Of a DNA stretch of 64,000 nucleotides, positions 1-8,445 are shown piece after piece. Source of the stretch: Billgrantia sulfidoxydans (GTDB taxonomy: Bacteria > Pseudomonadota > Gammaproteobacteria > Pseudomonadales > Halomonadaceae); assembly GCF_017868775.1 (NCBI RefSeq), contig NZ_CP053381.1, forward strand, positions 1,860,001-1,924,000, in the 5' to 3' direction. The notes beneath the pieces were generated by a model. It worked only from the letters and a program-made list of their open reading frames with translations. It was not told where the DNA came from and searched no databases. A program made the translations under genes and the position numbers. Within the stretch, counting starts at the first letter, position 1. Every line of letters starts with the position of its first letter.

Positions 1-1
1 G

Positions 2-1153
2 TTGCACGAGGGCGAGCTCGAGGCAATGGAAGGCGTGATCAGTGAAGAAGTGGAGCAGGCCGTTGCCTACGCCGAGGCAGCGGAATGGGAGCCGGAGGCC
101 AGCCGGTTCGAACACGTCTATCGGCAAGCGAGCGCTGCACCGATAGCGCCGCCTGCCGTCGAGCCTGAGCCTGTGGAAGTCAGTTATCGCGAGGCTTTCC
201 GGCTCGGCCTGATCGAAGCGCTTGAGCACAACCCGCGAGCATTCCTGATGGGCGAGGACATCGGCCACTACGGCGGCTGCTACGCGGTCAGCCGCGGCCT
301 GCTGGAGCGCTTCGGTCCCGAGCGCATTCGCGATACGCCGCTGTCGGAGAACGGCTTCACTGGCGCCGGCATCGGCGCGGCGCTTGGCGGGGCGCGGCCC
401 ATCGTCGAGATCATGACGGTGAACTTCAGCTTGCTGGCCATGGACCAGATCGTCAACGCTGCTGCCACCCTGCTGCACATGTCCGGCGGCGAGTTCAATG
501 TACCTCTGGTGATCCGCATGGCCACAGGAGCCGGCCGCCAGGTGGCCGCCCAGCACTCCCACAGCCTGGAGCACTGGTACGCCCATGTACCGGGTCTCAA
601 GGTACTGGCCCCCGGCTGCCTGGAGGATGCTCGCTACATGCTCTGGGCGGCACTGCAGGATCCCAACCCGGTGCTGATCTTCGAGCACGTGATGCTCTAT
701 AACCGTGAAGGGCGGCTGGACCCCTGCCCGCAGGGTGTGGACATCGAGCGTGCCGCCATCCGCCGAGCGGGTCGTGACCTCAGCCTGATCACCTACGGCG
801 GCAGCCTGCCCAAGACCCTGGAGGCAGCCGGCGTCCTGGCCGAGGAGGGTATCGAGGCCGAGGTGGTGGACCTGCGCGTGCTGCGCCCGCTGGACACGGC
901 GACGCTGATCGAGTCGGTCAGTCGCACCCATCGCGCCGTGATCGTCGACGAAGGCTGGAAGACCGGTAGCCTGGCAGGCGAGATCGCCGCTATCCTCGCG
1001 GAGCAGGCCTTCTGGGCACTGGATGCTCCCATTGAACGGGTCTGCACCGACGAGATCCCCATACCCTACCCGCGACATCTCGAGAATGCAGCGCTGCCCC
1101 AGGTGGCGGGCATCCTGGCCGCGGCTCGCAAGGTCATGGGGGCCACGCCGTGA
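2..1153 (+). CDS. 2-oxoacid dehydrogenase E1 component, alpha/beta fusion (5' partial)
   Basis: This is the C-terminal part of a thiamine diphosphate-dependent E1, which decarboxylates a 2-oxoacid (pyruvate, acetoin or branched-chain type) and passes the acyl group to lipoyl-E2. The reading frame is open at the window edge. Residues 1-45 ([20 protein letters not shown]) resemble the C-terminal helix of an E1 alpha subunit. A Pro/Ala/Glu linker follows, then a complete E1 beta domain from about residue 57, with EDIGHYGG, a [11 protein letters not shown] segment and the AQHSHSLE active-site His region. Normally alpha and beta are separate proteins; here they are joined in frame with no internal start signal. 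The stop overlaps the E2 start by four bases (GTGA), so the genes are translationally coupled. The substrate cannot be decided because the alpha catalytic part lies outside the window. Confidence 0.85.
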   Translation: MHEGELEAMEGVISEEVEQAVAYAEAAEWEPEASRFEHVYRQASAAPIAPPAVEPEPVEVSYREAFRLGLIEALEHNPRAFLMGEDIGHYGGCYAVSRGLLERFGPERIRDTPLSENGFTGAGIGAALGGARPIVEIMTVNFSLLAMDQIVNAAATLLHMSGGEFNVPLVIRMATGAGRQVAAQHSHSLEHWYAHVPGLKVLAPGCLEDARYMLWAALQDPNPVLIFEHVMLYNREGRLDPCPQGVDIERAAIRRAGRDLSLITYGGSLPKTLEAAGVLAEEGIEAEVVDLRVLRPLDTATLIESVSRTHRAVIVDEGWKTGSLAGEIAAILAEQAFWALDAPIERVCTDEIPIPYPRHLENAALPQVAGILAAARKVMGATP

Positions 1154-2364
1154 GCGATTTCCTGATGCCGTCGATGGGGGCCGACATGGAGGCGGGCACC
1201 CTGGTCGAATGGTTGGTGTCACCGGGCGACCGTGTGGAGAAAGGGCAGGTCATCGCCGTGGTGGAGACTGCCAAGGGAGCTATCGATGTGGAAGTGTTCG
1301 AGAGCGGCGTGGTCGAAGAGTGCTATGTGGAGCCGGATACCAGGGTGCCGGTAGGTACGCCCCTGGCTCGCATCGGTAGCAGCGAACGAGTGGTTGCCGG
1401 GCGGCCCGGCTCCTTGCTGGAGCCAGCCGTCTTGGCCGAAACCGTTTCCGCGGAAGCGACATCCGCCGGGCCGGTAGCAGAGCCTTCTAAATTTCCGGAG
1501 TCGCCTCCGGCACCAAGCCCTCAGCCGGAAACCGACAGGGTAGCGGCCTCACCTGCCGCGAGGCGACGGGCGCGTGAACTTGGCCTGGAGCTTGGCAATA
1601 TCAACGGCAGCGGCCCGGGTGGTGCCGTTGTGTTGCGTGATCTTGCCCAGGCTGCCGATGACAAGCCCAGGCATGAGCATCGGCGCAGCGGTGCCTTCGA
1701 CCGCGACGAGATGCGCCAGGCCATTGCCGCGTCCATGAGTCGCTCCAAGCGCGAGATACCTCATTACTACCTCGCCACGACGCTCGACTTGCACGCTGCC
1801 GAGCACTGGCTGGCGGAGTACAACCGAGAACAGCCGCCCGAGGCCCGCCTGTTGATGGCTGCGCTGTTCATGAAGGCGACCGCCCGGGCATTGTCGCGCT
1901 ACCCGGACCTCAACGGTCATTACGACGAACAAGGCTTCCACCCAGCCGAGCGTGTCCACCTCGGCATGGCCATTCATTTACGGGGCGGAGGACTTATCGC
2001 TCCGGCGCTGCGGGATGCCGAAGCGCAGGATCTGCCAGCACTGATGAGCCGCTTGCAGGACCTGGTGCAGCGTGCCCGCAGCGGTGGACTACGCGCCTCC
2101 GAACTCAGCAGTGCCACGGCCACCGTCACGGCGTTGGGGGAGCGAGGAGTGGATACCGTGTACGGGGTCATCCATCCGCCTCAGGTAGCGATGGTCGGCT
2201 TCGGTTCCGTACGCAGGCGCCCGCTGGCGGTGGGAGGCATGCTGGCGATTCGACCGGCAGTGGATGTCAGCCTGGCCGCCGATCATCGTGTCTGCGATGG
2301 CCACCTCGGCGCGCGATTTCTCAACGAAATCGATGCTCAACTGCAACATCCGGAGGCGCTGTGA
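1150..2364 (+). CDS. Dihydrolipoamide acyltransferase (E2) of a 2-oxoacid dehydrogenase complex
   Basis: E2 core protein, 404 residues. An N-terminal lipoyl domain (residues 1-76) carries the lipoyl-lysine motif ETAKGAI. An Ala/Pro/Glu-rich linker follows, then a peripheral-subunit binding domain at about 135-170 ([25 protein letters not shown]). The catalytic acyltransferase domain at about 185-400 ends with the active-site motif DHRVCDG. The GTG start overlaps the upstream E1 stop, and the stop overlaps the downstream acyl carrier protein start, both by GTGA. No E3 gene lies nearby, so dihydrolipoamide dehydrogenase is probably shared with another complex. Family membership is clear; the acyl group handled is not. 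Confidence 0.92.
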   Translation: MSDFLMPSMGADMEAGTLVEWLVSPGDRVEKGQVIAVVETAKGAIDVEVFESGVVEECYVEPDTRVPVGTPLARIGSSERVVAGRPGSLLEPAVLAETVSAEATSAGPVAEPSKFPESPPAPSPQPETDRVAASPAARRRARELGLELGNINGSGPGGAVVLRDLAQAADDKPRHEHRRSGAFDRDEMRQAIAASMSRSKREIPHYYLATTLDLHAAEHWLAEYNREQPPEARLLMAALFMKATARALSRYPDLNGHYDEQGFHPAERVHLGMAIHLRGGGLIAPALRDAEAQDLPALMSRLQDLVQRARSGGLRASELSSATATVTALGERGVDTVYGVIHPPQVAMVGFGSVRRRPLAVGGMLAIRPAVDVSLAADHRVCDGHLGARFLNEIDAQLQHPEAL

Positions 2365-2612
2365 ACAGAGAAGAATTGCGTACCATCGTGCTCGAGGAGC
2401 TTTCCGCCATTGCGCCGGATATCGATATCGACCACTTCGATGACCGTGCCCGGCTGCGTGACGAATACGATCTCGATTCCATGGATGCCCTCAACCTGCT
2501 AACCGCTGTACACCAGCGTCTGGGCGTCAATATCCCAGAGAGCGATTACGCACGGATGCAAAACCTCCAAGCGCTGCTGGATTATCTGGAAACGCGAGTC
2601 GAAAACTGTTGA
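2361..2612 (+). CDS. Acyl carrier protein linked to the E1-E2 operon
   Basis: Acidic 83-residue protein with the acyl carrier signature DLDSMDALNLL. Ser40 in DSM is the expected 4'-phosphopantetheine attachment site. Length and predicted helices fit a standalone ACP. The GTG start overlaps the E2 stop by four bases, so ACP and E2 are almost certainly made together. Known family chemistry: ACPs carry acyl thioesters. The inference from context is that an acyl group made on lipoyl-E2 may be moved to this ACP instead of, or as well as, to CoA. No phosphopantetheinyl transferase is visible nearby. It is not the housekeeping AcpP, which normally sits between fabG and fabF. Confidence 0.88.
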   Translation: MNREELRTIVLEELSAIAPDIDIDHFDDRARLRDEYDLDSMDALNLLTAVHQRLGVNIPESDYARMQNLQALLDYLETRVENC

Positions 2613-2699
2613 ACTCCACCCTTGGGCAGCTCTCAAGTTTGCGACTCCTTCATGAAAAGGGTATAGGTGCTGCATCGACAAGCAGGACCTTGTGCAGCT

Positions 2700-3575
2700 A
2701 TGCCTATGCAAAATCTCCAGCTCAACTGGTTGAAAACCTTCGAGGCGGTGGGTCGGCACCTGAGCTTCTCACAAGCCGCTCAAGAGCTGAACATGAGCCA
2801 ATCGGCTGTCAGCCAACAGATCAAGCTGCTTGAGAACAAGCTGGGTCGGCGTCTTTTCGAGAGGCGGACACGCGCCATCCAGCTGACCGTAGCGGGACGT
2901 GCCTATCTGGGCGTGGTGCGGGAAGGGCTTGGGCACATCGAAAAAGGGCTAAACAGTATCTTCGATTCCGAAGCTCAGGGGACGCTGGAACTCAGCGTCA
3001 ACAACACCTTCGCTCAGTTCTGGCTGGCACCTCGGCTGGAGAGGTTTGCCAAACTCTACCCTCATATCACGGTACGCATCTATGGCATGAACTGGGAGGC
3101 GGAATCACCCCCAAGCAGCGCCGAACTGGAAATCCGTTATGGTTCAGGCAATTGGCCTTCATATCAGGCCAAGTGCCTGCTGTCGAGAGAGATACGTCCT
3201 TATTGCTCGTTAACCCTGGCCAATCACTTGCGCGATACCGGTAACCTGCTCGAGCTGCCTTTGATCGATGTTCTTGGCACTCCCAACGGCTGGAAAGACT
3301 GGCTCACGCGACACTTGCCAGAATCCACCGAGAGTGGCCAGCTTTTCTACGTCGATAGCTATACCATAGCCGCCAGCCTGGCGATCGAGAACGTAGGCGT
3401 CTGCTTGCTCAATGACGAGCTGGTCCAAGGCTCGTATTTGCACAAGTTTCTCATGTCGCCATTCCGAGAGGGCATGGAATGCCAGGCGAGCTATTTCCTC
3501 ATCAAATTGCATGAAAGGCCGCTTTCCGGCGTTGCCCAGGCATTCCACGACTGGCTGCTGAAGGAGCTCGGCTAG
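2700..3575 (+). CDS. LysR-family transcriptional regulator (GcvA-like)
   Basis: The N-terminal winged helix-turn-helix is clear (LNWLKTFEAVGRHLSFSQAA, then SQSAVSQQIKLLE), followed by an effector-binding domain of about 200 residues. The exact start is uncertain. ATG at 2700 or 2706 fits LysR N-termini best. An in-frame GTG at 2667, with AAGGG five bases upstream, would add eleven residues. The gene follows the ACP gene in the same direction and converges on the flavoprotein gene, leaving a gap of 13 bases. Its target is not evident; the upstream E1-E2-ACP operon or the convergent demethylase are candidates. Confidence 0.9.
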   Translation: MPMQNLQLNWLKTFEAVGRHLSFSQAAQELNMSQSAVSQQIKLLENKLGRRLFERRTRAIQLTVAGRAYLGVVREGLGHIEKGLNSIFDSEAQGTLELSVNNTFAQFWLAPRLERFAKLYPHITVRIYGMNWEAESPPSSAELEIRYGSGNWPSYQAKCLLSREIRPYCSLTLANHLRDTGNLLELPLIDVLGTPNGWKDWLTRHLPESTESGQLFYVDSYTIAASLAIENVGVCLLNDELVQGSYLHKFLMSPFREGMECQASYFLIKLHERPLSGVAQAFHDWLLKELG

Positions 3576-3588
3576 CGCACGGGTCGCA

Positions 3589-6036
3589 TCAACTCTTTAC
3601 TCGCTGCATATCGGGATCGTAGAACGCACGCAGCCTTGCCTCGACCTTGTACCGATGCATGGCGATTTCTATCTCGTATTCTCCGCTCTCGATCCATTGT
3701 TTCGTGATGCCAGCGGGGTTTTCGACATAGCCCATGGCAATATTGGCACCAACGTAATGACCAAACATGCCCGAGGTGGTGCGGCCTACAATTGAGCCAT
3801 TGCGGTAGATCGGCTCTTCATGGAAGCTGGTGGCTTTCGGGTCGAGGAATCGGAACAATACCATCCGCTTCGTCACACCTTCCTCTTTCTGTCGGAGTAG
3901 TGCTTCGCAACCAATGAAGCCATCCGGCTTGTCGAAATCCGAAGCGAAAGAGAGCCCCGCTTCAAGCGGCGTGTCTTCCTCAGTGACGTCATGACCGTAA
4001 TGTCGATAGCCTTTCTCGATGCGCAATGAGTTGAGAGCATGGTAGCCGCATAGCTTGAGATCGAAGGGTTTACCGGCCGCCATGATCCGGTCGAAGACAT
4101 CCGGCGCAAATTCCGTGGGAATATACAACTCCCAGCCCAATTCACCGACATAGGTGATGCGCGAAGCACGCACCCGGGCATAGCCCAGCTCGATTTCGCG
4201 CGACGTGCCGAAAGGGAAGCCTTCGTTGGTGAGATCCTCATCGGTCAAACTTTGCAGTAGCTCGCGCGAAGCAGGGCCCATCACACCGAGCACGGCCATC
4301 GATGAGGTCATGTCGGTCACCACGACCCTTGCTTCCTCGGGGGTGTTGCGCTGCAGCCAGTCGAGATCACGTGTCTGGGTCGGCGCACCGGAGACGACTA
4401 GAAAAGCCTCCTGCGTGAGTCGAGTGACAGTAAGGTCGGCTTCGATGCCGCCACGCTCGTTGAGCCATTGGGTATAGACGATGCGCCCCGGGCTCACGTC
4501 TATGTTGTTGCTGCAGATACGGTTGAGCAGCGTTACCGCGTCGCGGCCCTGCACCAGCAGCTTGGTAAAGGAGCTCTGATCGAACAGTCCGACTTTCTCG
4601 CGCACGGCCATATGCTCCGCCGCTGACCAATCGAACCAGTTCTGCTTGCCCCAGCTGTACCGATATTCCGCTTTTTCACCCTCGGGAGCGAAAAAATTGG
4701 CCCGCTCCCAGCCTGCCACTTCGCCGAAGCACGCGTTGGCCGCTGCCAGTCGGTCATGCAGGATGCTTTTTCGTACATTGCGTGCCGTTTCGAACTGGCG
4801 GAATGGCCAATGCATGGCATACAGCAGGCCCAGCCCCTCGGTGGTCCTGTCATAGAGATAGGTGGCATTTCCCTGAAAGGGCAAGTTGCGGCGTATATCC
4901 ACGTCCCACAGGTCCATCGGGGCGTGTCCCTTGCTGATCCATTCGGCAAGCACTTTGCCGGCGCCTCCTGCAGATTGAATGCCGACCGAATTGAACCCGG
5001 CGGCGACGAAATAGTTGCGCAGCTCCGGAGCTTCACCAAGGTGGTATCGGTCATCCGGAGTGAAGCTCTCAGGGCCGTTGAAGATGACCTGGAGGCCGGT
5101 CTTGGCGAGGGCGGGCACGCGTCGTATGGCGGCCTCAAGGTAAGGTTCCAGGTGGTCGAGGTCCGGCGGTAGCTCATCGAAACTGAAATGCTCGGGGATA
5201 CCCTCGTGTCCCCACGGCTTGGCATTTGGCTCGAAGGTACCAATCAGCAACTTGCCGGCATCGGTCTTGAAATAGTTGCAGTTGTCGAGATCCCTTAGGG
5301 TAGGCAGTTGGGTCGCCAGGTCAGGCATCGCTTCGGTGACGACATAGTAATGCTCGGCGGCATGAAGCGGGATATTGACTCCTGTCTTCCTGCCGAGGTG
5401 GCGAGCCCACATGCCGGCACAATTGACGATGTATTCCGCTTCGATGTCACCCAACTGGGTGACCACGCCGGTGGCCGTGCCATGCTTGGCCTTGATCTCG
5501 AGGACTTTGGTATTCTCGTAGATTCTGGCTCCTCCCATGCGCGCCCCCTTGGCCAAGGCCTGGGTCACATCGACCGGATTAACGATACCGTCGAGTGGGA
5601 GGTAGATGCCCCCGACGATATCGTCGGCATTCATCAACGGCCACAGCTCACTCGCCCTTTGCGAATCCACGACCTCGCAAGGGAAACCGCATAACTTGGC
5701 CATCGAGGCACCGCGCTTGAGTTCGGTGAAACGCTCCTGATGAGTGGCCACGCTCAATGAGCCGTTGCGCACAAAACCAGTGTCCTGTTGGGTTTCATCG
5801 CGCAAGCGTTCATACAGGTCGGCACTGTAGCGGGCCAGCATGCTCATCCGGTAAGTGGCTCTCAGGGTCGGCACCAGTCCGGCGGCGTGCCAGGTCGTCC
5901 CACAGGTCAGTGAGTTGCGCTCCAGCAAGATGACGTCGCGGATTCCCAGCTTGGTCAGGTGATAGGCCACACTGCAGCCTATCACCCCACCGCCAACGAT
6001 CACGACGCGGGCCGAGCTCGGCACTGTCTGGCTCAT
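3589..6036 (-). CDS. FAD-dependent dimethylglycine/sarcosine dehydrogenase-like protein with GcvT domains
   Basis: Large flavoprotein of 815 residues. An N-terminal DAO-type FAD domain (dinucleotide motif VIVGGGVIGCSVAYHL at residues 12-27) is followed by a linker domain near 370-430. Then come aminomethyltransferase-like GcvT N and C domains, about 430-800, which bind folate. The GTTWHAAGL motif contains His50, a plausible covalent flavin site as in dimethylglycine oxidase. Known family reaction: oxidative N-demethylation of dimethylglycine, sarcosine or similar, with the one-carbon unit passed to tetrahydrofolate. This fits catabolism of betaine-type compatible solutes in a halophile. Which methylated amine is used cannot be read from sequence. 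An imperfectly understood promoter region with an inverted repeat lies upstream. Confidence 0.85.
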   Translation of the reverse strand: MSQTVPSSARVVIVGGGVIGCSVAYHLTKLGIRDVILLERNSLTCGTTWHAAGLVPTLRATYRMSMLARYSADLYERLRDETQQDTGFVRNGSLSVATHQERFTELKRGASMAKLCGFPCEVVDSQRASELWPLMNADDIVGGIYLPLDGIVNPVDVTQALAKGARMGGARIYENTKVLEIKAKHGTATGVVTQLGDIEAEYIVNCAGMWARHLGRKTGVNIPLHAAEHYYVVTEAMPDLATQLPTLRDLDNCNYFKTDAGKLLIGTFEPNAKPWGHEGIPEHFSFDELPPDLDHLEPYLEAAIRRVPALAKTGLQVIFNGPESFTPDDRYHLGEAPELRNYFVAAGFNSVGIQSAGGAGKVLAEWISKGHAPMDLWDVDIRRNLPFQGNATYLYDRTTEGLGLLYAMHWPFRQFETARNVRKSILHDRLAAANACFGEVAGWERANFFAPEGEKAEYRYSWGKQNWFDWSAAEHMAVREKVGLFDQSSFTKLLVQGRDAVTLLNRICSNNIDVSPGRIVYTQWLNERGGIEADLTVTRLTQEAFLVVSGAPTQTRDLDWLQRNTPEEARVVVTDMTSSMAVLGVMGPASRELLQSLTDEDLTNEGFPFGTSREIELGYARVRASRITYVGELGWELYIPTEFAPDVFDRIMAAGKPFDLKLCGYHALNSLRIEKGYRHYGHDVTEEDTPLEAGLSFASDFDKPDGFIGCEALLRQKEEGVTKRMVLFRFLDPKATSFHEEPIYRNGSIVGRTTSGMFGHYVGANIAMGYVENPAGITKQWIESGEYEIEIAMHRYKVEARLRAFYDPDMQRVKS

Positions 6037-6121
6037 GGTCAGTCTCCCCGGGTTATTGTCCTTTTGTTTCGATGCTAGGGAGCGAGCCAGGCGGAAGCCA
6101 ACGATTTATCTTTGGGTGATT

Positions 6122-6138
6122 AATAAGCTGAGCTTATT
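6122..6138. promoter_or_regulatory. Inverted repeat, candidate operator of the demethylase gene
   Basis: AATAAGC-TGA-GCTTATT is a perfect 7-bp inverted repeat about 85 bases upstream of the flavoprotein start codon. Its position fits a regulator or LysR-type activator site. The binding protein is unknown. Confidence 0.4.
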
Positions 6139-6325
6139 CGTTTGACTTGCCAACCTTGCCGTCGAGCAGTCAATGTAAGCGTGGCGATGCGCATCACAGC
6201 AGCCCCTGGATTAGTTCGTTACCACCAATATTGAAAGGTTGCCTCGCGAGCCGAGGCATTCTCTGAAAATTTAATAGACGATCAGTTTATTAAGAGGTGC
6301 TTTATGCGAAGTGACATGCAGGGAT

Positions 6326-6345
6326 GCGCCGGGCTCGCCCGGCGC
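6326..6345. terminator. GC-rich hairpin after the ketosynthase gene
   Basis: GCGCCGGGC and GCCCGGCGC form a perfect 9-bp stem around a TC loop, 37 bases after the minus-strand ketosynthase stop codon. No U-tract follows on the minus strand, so intrinsic termination is only a possibility. Confidence 0.35.
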
Positions 6346-6381
6346 TTGAGTGCCCCTCAAAAGTCTGCGAAGAGCTGATCC

Positions 6382-7647
6382 CTACACCTTGCTCACGATC
6401 AGCGCCGCATTCACCCCACCGAAGCCGAAGCCGTTGCACAGCACGTGCTGGGTCGCGTGCTGGCGCGCCTCACCCGAGACGATGTCCAGGTCGTGCAGGT
6501 CCTCGTCGTGGTGCTCCAGGTTCAGGGTCGGGGGCAGGCGGTCGTGCATGGCGGACAGAATGGAGAAGATGCTCTCCACGCCCCCGGCGGCACCCAGCAG
6601 GTGGCCGGTCGAGGCTTTGGTGGCGGAAATCGGGATGCCGCCGAGGGCGTCGCCGAAGGCGTTGCGCAGGGCGGCGATCTCGGCCCGGTCGCCGACCGGC
6701 GTCGAGGTGGCGTGGGCATTGATATGGTCGATATCGGTGGGCGTCATGCTCGCCATTCGCAGCGCCGCGCGAATGGCCGCCGCGGCACCGCTACCGTCCT
6801 CGGGGCCGGCGGTGATGTGATGGGCATCGGCGCTGGTGCCGTAGCCGCTGAGGATGGCCAGCGGCGTGGCGCCGCGTGCCTCGGCGTGGGCCAGGGTTTC
6901 GATCACCAGCAGCCCCGCGCCTTCTCCCATCACGAAGCCGTTGCGTGCCTGGTCGAAGGGGCGCGAGGCCCGGGCGGGGTCGTCCTGCTCGGTGGAGAGC
7001 GCCTTCATGGCGTGGAAGCTGGCCAGCGACAGCGGGTCGATGCAGGCCTCGGCACCGCCCACCAGGGCCACCTCGGCCTCGCCGCTGCGGATCATGCGCA
7101 TGCCGTCGCCGATGGCCTGCACGCCGGCCGCACAGGCGGTGACCGGGCAGCCGATCGGCCCGCGCAAGCCGTAGCGGATCGAGACGTTACCCGCCGCCAG
7201 GTTGGCCAGGAAGGCCGGCACGGTGAAAGGGGAGAGCCGGCGGTAGCCGCGCGTGGAGAGGGTATTCTGCGCCTGGGTGATGGTGGGGAAGCCGCCGATG
7301 CCTGAGCCGACGATGGTGGCCGTGGCCAGCCGGTCTGCGTCGCTTTCGGGGAACCAGTTGGCCTGGCGCAGCGCCTCCTCGGCGGCGGCCATGGCGTAGA
7401 GGCTGAACAGCTCCATCTTGCGACGCTCCTTGGCGTCGACCACGCGATCCGGATCGAGGCCGGCCTGGGGGTCGTCCTCGATGCCCGGCACTGAGCCTGC
7501 CACCTTGATGGGCAGCTCGCCGGTGTCGAATCGGCTGATCATGGAGAGGCCGGAACGGCCGGCCAGCAGGCGCTCCCAGCCTGCCTTGACGCCGCAACCA
7601 AGCGGGCTGATCATGCCCATGCCGGTGATGACGAGCGGTGATTGCAT
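6382..7647 (-). CDS. fabF: 3-oxoacyl-ACP synthase, FabF (KAS II) family
   Basis: Condensing enzyme of 421 residues that elongates acyl-ACP with malonyl-ACP. The Cys-His-His triad is visible: the nucleophile region PVTACAAGVQAIGDG, NAHATSTPVGD, and KASTGHLLGAAGG, with GFGFGGVNAAL near the C-terminus. The start chosen is ATG at 7647 (MQSPLVITGMG), which has AGGA about eight bases upstream; the longer reading to 7740 would run into the divergent promoter. It stands alone rather than in a fab cluster and is divergent from a TetR regulator. That suggests a conditionally expressed second KAS II rather than the housekeeping enzyme. Confidence 0.88.
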   Translation of the reverse strand: MQSPLVITGMGMISPLGCGVKAGWERLLAGRSGLSMISRFDTGELPIKVAGSVPGIEDDPQAGLDPDRVVDAKERRKMELFSLYAMAAAEEALRQANWFPESDADRLATATIVGSGIGGFPTITQAQNTLSTRGYRRLSPFTVPAFLANLAAGNVSIRYGLRGPIGCPVTACAAGVQAIGDGMRMIRSGEAEVALVGGAEACIDPLSLASFHAMKALSTEQDDPARASRPFDQARNGFVMGEGAGLLVIETLAHAEARGATPLAILSGYGTSADAHHITAGPEDGSGAAAAIRAALRMASMTPTDIDHINAHATSTPVGDRAEIAALRNAFGDALGGIPISATKASTGHLLGAAGGVESIFSILSAMHDRLPPTLNLEHHDEDLHDLDIVSGEARQHATQHVLCNGFGFGGVNAALIVSKV

Positions 7648-7692
7648 GGTAATTTCCTGAACAGCTTGGGGTTGTGCCACGCTAGCAGTCAG

Positions 7693-7707
7693 GTTGATAT
7701 GATCAAC
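7693..7707. promoter_or_regulatory. Palindrome in the fabF-tetR divergent promoter
   Basis: GTTGAT-ATG-ATCAAC is a perfect 6-bp-arm inverted repeat. It lies between the divergent ketosynthase and TetR start codons (7647 and 7739). It is the natural candidate for the TetR operator, controlling both genes. The repeat is seen directly; its function is inferred. Confidence 0.5.
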
Positions 7708-7738
7708 ATAATATTCAGCGTAGGAGTGTGAGATCGCC

Positions 7739-8395
7739 ATGCCCTACTCGACGAACCACAAGGCCAAGTCGCGTGAGCGCATTCTCAAGTCGGCCATCGA
7801 GCTGTTCAGCCGAAAGGGCTTCGAGAAGGTCTCCATCGGCCAGATCATGAAGCTGGCCAAGATGACCCATGGCGCCTTCTATGCGCACTTCGCCTCGAAG
7901 GAAGCGCTCTATCACGCCTCGGTGCGCGAAACCCTGGAGAGCAGCCGCGCGGCCCGGTTGGTCAAGGGGCCTCTCTCAGTGAAGCACCTGACGGAGCTGG
8001 TCGCCAACTGCTGGAACCTGCAGGAACTGGAGCGCAAGCGCAAGCCGGGTCCCGAGTCGGTGCTGTTCAACGAGATCGGCAACGAGAACGCCGAGATCCG
8101 TACGCTCTTCGAAGCTTCCTACCTGCGCATGAAGAAGATGCTGGAGACCCGGCTCATCGCCTTGAGCCGCCTGAAGAAACTGCCCTTCGAGCCCGACCGC
8201 GAGATCATCGCCGACAAGTCCCGCGTGATTCTCGCCTCCCTGGTCGGTGCCGTGGCCATCGCCAAGAGCCTGCCCAGCGAGCAGGAGCGCCAGCGTATCC
8301 TCGACGCCGCCCAGCGCAACATTCTGCAGATGCTCGGCGTCGACGAGAGCGAACTGGACGGCATGACGGGAGCTGCGGGGCAGGGCGCCGTTTGA
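7739..8395 (+). CDS. TetR/AcrR-family transcriptional regulator
   Basis: Regulator of 218 residues. The N-terminal TetR helix-turn-helix spans about residues 10-56 (RILKSAIELFSRKGFEKVSI, then AKMTHGAFYAHFASKEALY). A helical ligand-binding domain follows. It is divergent from the fabF-like gene, with a palindrome in the shared 91-base promoter, so autoregulation and control of the ketosynthase are likely. An acyl-CoA or fatty-acid-like ligand would fit the context but is only an inference. TAGGAG precedes the ATG at a rather long spacing of about 12 bases. Confidence 0.9.
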   Translation: MPYSTNHKAKSRERILKSAIELFSRKGFEKVSIGQIMKLAKMTHGAFYAHFASKEALYHASVRETLESSRAARLVKGPLSVKHLTELVANCWNLQELERKRKPGPESVLFNEIGNENAEIRTLFEASYLRMKKMLETRLIALSRLKKLPFEPDREIIADKSRVILASLVGAVAIAKSLPSEQERQRILDAAQRNILQMLGVDESELDGMTGAAGQGAV

Positions 8396-8445
8396 GCGTA
8401 CTCGATCGGCCCTGAAGTCCGGAGCGGCGTGCCCGTCGGGGGGCG

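Larger units (their letters stand above)
6037..6381. other. Intergenic region with two inverted repeats
   Basis: A 345-base gap between the start of the flavoprotein gene and the end of the ketosynthase gene. No supportable gene was found. It contains a 7-bp-arm inverted repeat at 6122-6138 and a GC-rich 9-bp-arm hairpin at 6326-6345, listed separately. The middle part is AT-richer than its surroundings, as expected for a promoter. Confidence 0.6.
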
